Shown: positions 30,249-33,440 of the stretch, piece by piece
How the letters are laid out: the number at the start of each line of letters is the position of its first letter
How positions within the stretch are numbered: the stretch's first letter is position 1
Virus record (IMG/VR): IMGVR_UViG_3300030109_002517
Location: 1 to 33,440 of that record
DNA: 33,440 nucleotides
Source of the DNA: a virus
Direction: 5' to 3' (one strand)
Translations under genes and position numbers: made by a program
The notes under the pieces: generated by a model
Databases searched by the model: none
What the model saw: only the letters and a program-made list of their open reading frames with translations
What the model was told of the DNA's origin: nothing

Positions 30249-30715
30249 AGGACAACAACGGTGATGCGATATCTTGCATTGTCTTAATGATTGATAGTTT
30301 AGCCAGTGAGAACAGGGCTGACGTAACTGTCCAGACCTATCACAACGATGACTGTGAGATCTTTCGCATGATGCAGGATGAGTCTGTTAGCAACGAGTCA
30401 ATCAATCAGCACGAGCCTACTTCGAGTGAGGCTCGCAACCATCTGTACTCATGCAACTGCGATGCAACGATAGAGACTACGTTTGAGCGCGATGACGGTG
30501 AGACACTAATGGTTCAGTTCGTGCTGAGTGATGTGAAAGAAAAGCATCCTTGGCTAGACGACCCAGAGCAGACTAGGGACATGATTGAGTTAGCCTCAGA
30601 CGACAAGCTTGCGCCTCTGATTGAAGAGATGAAGCCGTTGTTCAAGAAGCGGATGGGCAGGAGAGTTCCTATGGGTATCGGTGGGTTCAACCTAAAGAGT
30701 GACACGGTACATTGA
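30236..30715 (+). CDS. Hypothetical acidic protein
   Basis: This 159-residue acidic protein has several Asp/Glu/Asn-rich stretches (IEDNNGDAIS; NDDCEIFRMMQDESVSNESI) and a more basic end (KPLFKKRMGRRVPMG). It has no membrane segment and no recognised motif. TTG 30236 follows AGGA by 6 nt; GTG 30239 is the alternative. The strong net negative charge would also fit a DNA-mimic type inhibitor, but nothing specific shows this. The stop overlaps a membrane micropeptide start (TTGA). Confidence 0.6.
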   Translation: MVGIEDNNGDAISCIVLMIDSLASENRADVTVQTYHNDDCEIFRMMQDESVSNESINQHEPTSSEARNHLYSCNCDATIETTFERDDGETLMVQFVLSDVKEKHPWLDDPEQTRDMIELASDDKLAPLIEEMKPLFKKRMGRRVPMGIGGFNLKSDTVH

Positions 30716-30795
30716 TTGCCTTGCTCGTGATCCTAGCACTTTGCTTTTGTATCTATGAGATGGCAAAGGCAATAGACAACGAGACTGAGAGATGA
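30712..30795 (+). CDS. 27-residue single-TM micropeptide
   Basis: TTG 30712 to TGA 30793-30795 encodes MIALLVILALCFCIYEMAKA followed by IDNETER: one hydrophobic helix and a polar tail. The start overlaps the previous stop (TTGA) and the stop overlaps the next start (ATGA), exactly the junction style of the surrounding genes, which argues that it is translated. No separate ribosome binding site is strong, so coupling from the upstream gene is likely. Its role would be at the inner membrane; unknown. Confidence 0.5.
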   Translation: MIALLVILALCFCIYEMAKAIDNETER

Positions 30796-31175
30796 AGGAA
30801 AGTACTAGGAAATTTTTAGATGATCTGGACAGGTTGTGCGCGTATGCAGGCGGGCCACCCTCGCCACCGACAGGGCCAGAGGTAGGGAATTACTCAGAGG
30901 AAGACGGCAAGTGGAGGCGGTATCTGGGGTGGAGGTATTCGGAGCGGGGCGAGAAGTGTTGGAGCTACCTTGAGACCATGGCCCTTGATGCCTTGAGGCG
31001 TGGACACAAGCACTTCTCTGTGCGTGATGCCGTTGCTAGGTACAGGACAAATGAAGGAGAGGGAATCACCAACTGCTTTACTCCATGGTTGGCTGACGAA
31101 TTGGTTGAAACTTATCCCGCTTTGCTTGATATTATATCACGGAAGCGAAGGACGAAAACAAAAGATGACGATTGA
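30792..31175 (+). CDS. Hypothetical early protein
   Basis: This is a 127-residue soluble protein. The N-terminus is helical (STRKFLDDLDRLCAYAG), then a Pro/Gly-rich linker (GGPPSPPTGPEVG), a Trp/Tyr-rich middle (WRRYLGWRYSERGEKCWSYL), and helices ending in a basic-acidic tail (KRRTKTKDDD). The middle and last helices (HFSVRDAVARYRTNEG) might form a DNA-binding-like unit, but no family is recognised. The start overlaps the micropeptide stop (ATGA). The next 96 nt have no gene. Confidence 0.6.
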   Translation: MKESTRKFLDDLDRLCAYAGGPPSPPTGPEVGNYSEEDGKWRRYLGWRYSERGEKCWSYLETMALDALRRGHKHFSVRDAVARYRTNEGEGITNCFTPWLADELVETYPALLDIISRKRRTKTKDDD

Positions 31176-31271
31176 CAGAGGGGCCTATGCCGGTGGTACC
31201 TCCCTACCACGGCGAGCCTTAAATAACCACAGAATGAACTACGTTTTCACGAACGTGGGGTGCCCTCTGTC

Positions 31272-31652
31272 ATGACTATGTCAACTACTGATATAGATTT
31301 AAGTATTGCGGCAGAACTCAAGAGGCGTGGCGATATGCCATTGGCTATGTTTCGTGACCTTGTCGGTCGCGTCTCGGACATTGATCCTCATGGCGACCTA
31401 GCCTTGGTGAACCAAGCTTGGAATTGTCTCCTGTGTATGAACGTTAGCGATGAGTTCATTGAACTTGTGCGTAGATTACACGAGAAGGGACTAATCGACT
31501 CACGGAGGATGAGTCACATGGAGGCGGTTATGGTGCATGCATATGACGGCGTTGAAACGTACAAGTTACCTGTCGCAAACAAGATCCCTAAAAACGGCTA
31601 CAAGGAGAAACGGTGGGCTCCTGTGCTAGTCTGGGCCGGAAAGGATGAATAA
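31272..31652 (+). CDS. Hypothetical early protein
   Basis: This 126-residue protein starts at ATG 31272, after GGGGTG at 31257-31262 (GTG 31260 and ATG 31278 are alternatives). It is an all-helical soluble protein: DLSIAAELKRRGDMPLAMFR, VNQAWNCLLCMNVSDEFIEL and MSHMEAVMVHAYDGVETYKL, with a basic Pro/Lys end and final VWAGKDE. The first gap of note in this operon (31176-31271) precedes it and holds two weak hairpins, GTGGTA/TACCAC and ACGTT/AACGT. Function unknown. Confidence 0.6.
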   Translation: MTMSTTDIDLSIAAELKRRGDMPLAMFRDLVGRVSDIDPHGDLALVNQAWNCLLCMNVSDEFIELVRRLHEKGLIDSRRMSHMEAVMVHAYDGVETYKLPVANKIPKNGYKEKRWAPVLVWAGKDE

Positions 31653-31809
31653 GTTGAGCAAGCTCACGCTACTTGGGGCCTGCGTAGCTCTCGGGGTTCG
31701 GTACGCTGTGAAGTACGGATGGCTGTGCGGATACACGCACTGGCAGGTAGAGCGCAGTAGGATGAGACGCGAAGATCTGCTCGAAAGGCTACGAGAGAGA
31801 GGCTATTGA
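31645..31809 (+). CDS. Small basic hydrophobic protein, 54 residues
   Basis: ATG 31645 to TGA 31807-31809 encodes MNKLSKLTLLGACVALGVRY and on to a basic helix ending RREDLLERLRERGY. Residues 4-20 form a short hydrophobic stretch, perhaps a membrane anchor; C13 and C28 are present. It overlaps the previous gene by 8 nt with GGAAAGG just upstream, and it is the last gene before the strong terminator at 31872. Function unknown. Confidence 0.55.
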   Translation: MNKLSKLTLLGACVALGVRYAVKYGWLCGYTHWQVERSRMRREDLLERLRERGY

Positions 31810-31871
31810 CCGGCGAGTGTACTCACTCATAGGTTAATTAAAACGCCGTGTTTCCCCTCCTTTGCGCGGCT

Positions 31872-31923
31872 CCCCCTAGGCTACGGTTTGGTATTCCTCT
31901 CCCCCGTACCCTAGGGGGTTTTT
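31872..31923 (+). terminator. Strong intrinsic terminator, rightward
   Basis: CCCCCTAGG (31872-31880) pairs perfectly with CCTAGGGGG (31910-31918). One mismatch is followed by TACGG (31882-31886) with CCGTA (31904-31908), giving a 14-bp-plus stem around a 17-nt loop. TTTTT follows at 31919-31923. It ends the plus-strand early operon and lies 4 nt from the stop of the convergent gene at 31927. On the minus strand there is no T-run, so it is one-way. Confidence 0.9.
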
Positions 31924-31926
31924 AGT

Positions 31927-32172
31927 TTACAGACTAATAAGCTTGAGGATTAGCTTGCGGATCCAGTTGATCTCGCCGCAGTTAGAATGGAGCATGGGTC
32001 CGGCCACGTTGTCGGGATTGTCCCACGCCTCTAGCATGGCCCGACACTCCTGACGTTGACACCCATAGAGCTTGAGTGCCCCTGAGTGTACGATCTCAGT
32101 GGGCTTGTGTCCCCTCACCACTGCGATGAGGAGACCACGCCTCAGCAACCGTCTTGCACCTCTTGTTCTCAC
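31927..32172 (-). CDS. Small basic hypothetical protein
   Basis: This 81-residue protein starts at GTG 32172, overlapping the upstream stop (GTGA). The N-terminus is very basic (MRTRGARRLLRRGLLIAVVR), the middle has C38, C43 and C65, and the C-terminus is a hydrophobic helix (INWIRKLILKLISL). The cysteines are not in a standard zinc-finger spacing. It may contact the membrane or DNA. It ends only 4 nt from the rightward terminator's T-run. Confidence 0.5.
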   Translation of the reverse strand: MRTRGARRLLRRGLLIAVVRGHKPTEIVHSGALKLYGCQRQECRAMLEAWDNPDNVAGPMLHSNCGEINWIRKLILKLISL

Positions 32173-32399
32173 AGCCCTTCTCTTGCGTCATCACGAACAT
32201 CGTCCAGCTTGAGATACAAACTGTTCTCAATGTCCGCAAGCATCCGCTCTGACTCTTCTGTCAGTTGAGCGATTAGAATCTGAGAGCGATCACCTCCCTG
32301 CTTAGCAGATGTCAGCATCATCTCTCGTGTCCGGGCATACACCTTAACCTTACTCATAAAGGTGTTGATCCACGTCTGGTGCTCATGCCTAATGGTCAT
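32169..32399 (-). CDS. Small helical hypothetical protein
   Basis: This 76-residue charged, all-helical protein (HQTWINTFMSKVKVYARTRE; QILIAQLTEESERMLADIEN) ends in an acidic-basic tail. AGGAAG lies 6 nt before ATG 32399. It is first of a two-gene minus-strand unit behind a promoter at 32434-32461. No family recognised; the helical heptads suggest a dimer or bundle. Confidence 0.6.
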   Translation of the reverse strand: MTIRHEHQTWINTFMSKVKVYARTREMMLTSAKQGGDRSQILIAQLTEESERMLADIENSLYLKLDDVRDDAREGL

Positions 32400-32433
32400 G
32401 TCTGCTTCCTCGCTCTGAATTAAACATGCTTGA

Positions 32434-32461
32434 AATCTATATCACCACATCAACATGTCAA
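32434..32461 (-). promoter_or_regulatory. Sigma70-like promoter, leftward
   Basis: On the minus strand, TTGACA (32456-32461) is followed after 16 nt by TAGATT (32434-32439). It lies about 35 nt upstream of ATG 32399. As at the other leftward promoters, CC precedes TTGACA. It overlaps an imperfect inverted repeat (ATATCA at 32439-32444 with TGATAT at 32466-32471), a possible operator. Confidence 0.6.
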
Positions 32462-32472
32462 GGGTTGATATC

Positions 32473-32501
32473 TTGCACGGAACCACCGCCCTGTTTAACA
32501 T
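32473..32501 (+). promoter_or_regulatory. Weak promoter candidate for terminase small subunit
   Basis: TTGCAC (32473-32478), a 17-nt spacer and TAACAT (32496-32501) lie 28 nt before ATG 32529. Only TTG of the -35 and four of six -10 bases fit, so this is a guess supported mainly by position in the divergent intergenic gap. Confidence 0.3.
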
Positions 32502-32528
32502 GGGTGTGAACCTACAGCCGGAGACACT

Positions 32529-32966
32529 ATGACGAGGGGCACTACCCTAACACCAAAGCAGGCCGCGTTCTGTGCGTTTGTAGCACGAGGGGACACCCAG
32601 ACGGAGGCGTATATCAAAGCCTATGATGTGCAGGGGGGAAGCAGACGAAGCGCATCCAACGAAGCGACCAAGCTCTGTCGGATGGACAAGATCAAGACAC
32701 GAATCCAAGAGCTTAAAGACGACAGCGCAGTAGCTAAACGAGAACAGAAGAAACTCTCGAAAGCATGGATCATACAAAGCCTTCAGGCCGAAGCAAGCAA
32801 CACCGACAACGCTCCAAGTGTGAGAGTCAGGGCACTCGAAATCCTAGCCAAGACTGAGAAGCTGTTCGACGATAGCACGTCAGTGAATATCGTACATAGG
32901 AATAGCGAGGAGATCTACCGAGAACTACAGGAAGCTCTCAGTGGTCTCGACTTCGATATGAATTGA
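32529..32966 (+). CDS. terS: Terminase small subunit
   Basis: This 145-residue protein shows the Terminase_2/XtmA-type layout: LTPKQAAFCAFVARGDTQTE with AYIKAYDV, a helix-turn-helix (SRRSASNEATKLCRMDKIKT), a coiled linker (RIQELKDDSAVAKREQKKLS) and a C-terminal oligomerisation part with ARALEILAKTE-like helices (VRALEILAKTEKLFDD). Small terminases form rings, recognise the packaging site and hand DNA to the large subunit. GGAGA at 32519-32523 is the ribosome binding site. No large subunit follows within the window: at least 474 nt of noncoding DNA comes next. Confidence 0.85.
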   Translation: MTRGTTLTPKQAAFCAFVARGDTQTEAYIKAYDVQGGSRRSASNEATKLCRMDKIKTRIQELKDDSAVAKREQKKLSKAWIIQSLQAEASNTDNAPSVRVRALEILAKTEKLFDDSTSVNIVHRNSEEIYRELQEALSGLDFDMN

Positions 32967-33071
32967 TATACCCTGTAGATGGTAGGCAGAGAACAAGCGC
33001 AGGGGCTCTTTCGCACGGGTTTTTTCGGCAAAACAGGGTCAAAGTTTCGCAACTCACCAAAAATTCAGGGC

Positions 33072-33100
33072 TTGACAGGGAAGTAAAACTAGTTTACTAG
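33072..33100 (+). promoter_or_regulatory. Promoter candidate, rightward
   Basis: A perfect TTGACA (33072-33077), 17-nt spacer, then TACTAG (33095-33100), only 3/6 to the -10 consensus. The -10 half sits in a near-palindrome (AGTAAA-A-CTAGTTTACT, 33082-33098), so it may be an operator-controlled promoter. Confidence 0.4.
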
Positions 33101-33149
33101 TAGAAAGAACTGTTTAAGTAGATAAACTGGTAGAAATACCTAGTAGAAA
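33097..33149 (+). repeat. Three short direct repeats CT(A/G)GTAGAAA
   Basis: Copies at 33097-33106, 33127-33136 and 33140-33149 (the second has G in place of A) lie in the AT-rich part of the control region. The same CTAGTAG / CAGTAGAAA words occur close together in the minus-strand coding sequence near the 3' end of the RusA-like gene, which may reflect shared base composition rather than function. Confidence 0.55.
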
Positions 33150-33198
33150 AGAGATAGGTAGTTTAAATAGATTACCTTTTATACTAGGAGAGTGGTCC

Positions 33199-33398
33199 GA
33201 CGCCCGTACCTCGGCTGATTAAGGTTGACGCCCGTACCTCGGATCACTATAAGAGAGGTGTCATGGCTAGGTGGGCTGATATCTGAGTCCAGTGGCCCCC
33301 TTAGCATGACTTAAACGACCATGGACAACCTTCGCTCTGACGTTGGTGGCCTCTCACGTCCGTACCTCTGACGCCCGTACCTCTCACGTCCGTACCTC
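33199..33398 (+). repeat. Five-copy 14-bp repeat array (G/C)ACG(C/T)CCGTACCTC
   Basis: Copies: 33199-33212 and 33227-33240 (GACGCCCGTACCTC, both followed by GG), 33355-33368 (CACGTCCGTACCTC), 33370-33383 (GACGCCCGTACCTC) and 33385-33398 (CACGTCCGTACCTC). The first two start 28 bp apart; the last three start exactly 15 bp apart and alternate between the two variants. All are in one orientation. Ten of 14 positions in the core are invariant or nearly so. This looks like an iteron or operator array. Confidence 0.9.
33225..33253 (+). promoter_or_regulatory. Strong sigma70-like promoter overlapping repeat copy 2
   Basis: TTGACG (33225-33230), exactly 17 nt, then TATAAG (33248-33253): 5/6 at both boxes. 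Repeat copy 2 (33227-33240) covers part of the -35 and most of the spacer, so any protein that binds the repeat would block or shape this promoter. Behind it, ATG 33263 stops after 7 codons, so the transcript either has a very short leader peptide or codes beyond the window. Confidence 0.7.
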
Positions 33399-33440
33399 AG
33401 TCATATATATAGTGTGTGCGTGATACCTGTTGACACATAT

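Larger units (their letters stand above)
32967..33440. other. Long noncoding control region (candidate origin or regulatory hub)
   Basis: This is the only gene-free stretch above 300 nt, in a genome with otherwise overlapping genes. It holds, in order: a T-run at 33019-33024 without a convincing stem; a TTGACA element (33072); an AT-rich, CTAG-rich block (33081-33190) with three CT(A/G)GTAGAAA repeats; a strong promoter (33225-33253); five GTAC-centred 14-bp repeats; an AT-rich ATATATAT tract (33400-33411); and a final TTGACA (33430-33435) whose -10 would lie outside. Only tiny reading frames of 7 and 16 codons exist behind the strong promoter. The pattern fits an origin or early control region. 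Confidence 0.7.

Noticed and set aside
31000-31275. Plus-strand frame of 91 codons overlapping the gene at 30792-31175
   Set aside because: It overlaps the real gene for most of its length in another frame, has no ribosome binding site and its tail covers only hairpin-like noncoding DNA.
32990-33024. Intrinsic terminator after the terminase small subunit
   Set aside because: There is a T-run at 33019-33024 but no stem of useful length directly before it.
33199-33398. CRISPR array
   Set aside because: Repeats are only 14 bp with 1-nt gaps or irregular spacing, without unique spacers of constant length and without cas genes.
1-33440. Prophage or lysogeny module
   Set aside because: No integrase, excisionase, CI-type repressor or attachment-site duplication is visible in this window; the rest of the genome could still change this.

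Overview
The window is one continuous piece of a tailed bacteriophage genome. Genes are packed with 1 to 11 nt overlaps (TAATG, ATGA, GTGA and TTGA junctions). There is no rRNA, tRNA or metabolic host gene, no integrase and no lysogeny module. The virion genes resemble those of short-tailed (podovirus-like) marine phages: one large tail or neck protein, then a run of very large internal-virion-type proteins, the last 2913 residues long, with no tape measure or tail sheath. A lytic phage of a marine Gram-negative bacterium is the best guess. The host assignment is inference from recalled family resemblance, not a search.

Layout. (1) 1-19961, plus strand: late structural genes. These are a coiled-coil fragment, three small proteins, a 791-residue tail/neck protein with three inserted repeats, a small beta-rich virion protein, three large low-complexity or helical virion proteins, and a giant polyvalent protein with an LPD38-like C-terminal region, an HEGAH metallopeptidase motif and two Tudor/SH3-like repeats. 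(2) 19961-23483, plus strand: a lysis-type cassette (DUF5675-like protein, holin-like protein, three membrane-anchored coiled-coil proteins) interleaved with a zinc ribbon, a calcineurin-like phosphoesterase and a winged-helix protein, ending in an HNH nuclease. (3) 27625-23477, minus strand: RusA-like resolvase, T7 gp4-like primase-helicase and six small genes, one a cysteine-peptidase-like protein. Three sigma70-like promoters drive this block and two of them are nearly identical in design. (4) 27698-31809, plus strand: recombination genes (PD-(D/E)XK nuclease, DUF1071-type annealing protein, SSB-like protein with an acidic tail) and small unknowns, closed by a strong intrinsic terminator at 31872-31923. 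(5) 32399-31927, minus strand: two small unknown genes. (6) 32529-32966, plus strand: terminase small subunit. (7) 32967-33440: noncoding DNA with a promoter, five copies of a 14-bp GTAC-centred repeat and AT-rich segments, a candidate control region or replication origin.

How the parts fit together: the primase-helicase, RusA, nuclease, annealing protein and SSB-like protein form a replication/recombination set. No DNA polymerase, large terminase, portal, major capsid protein or tail fibre is visible, so these should lie outside the window. The least explained parts are the repeat array at the right end, the giant polyvalent protein, the phosphoesterase/zinc-ribbon/winged-helix insert in the lysis cassette, and the minus-strand small-gene block. 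All product names rest on motifs read by eye; no database search was possible.
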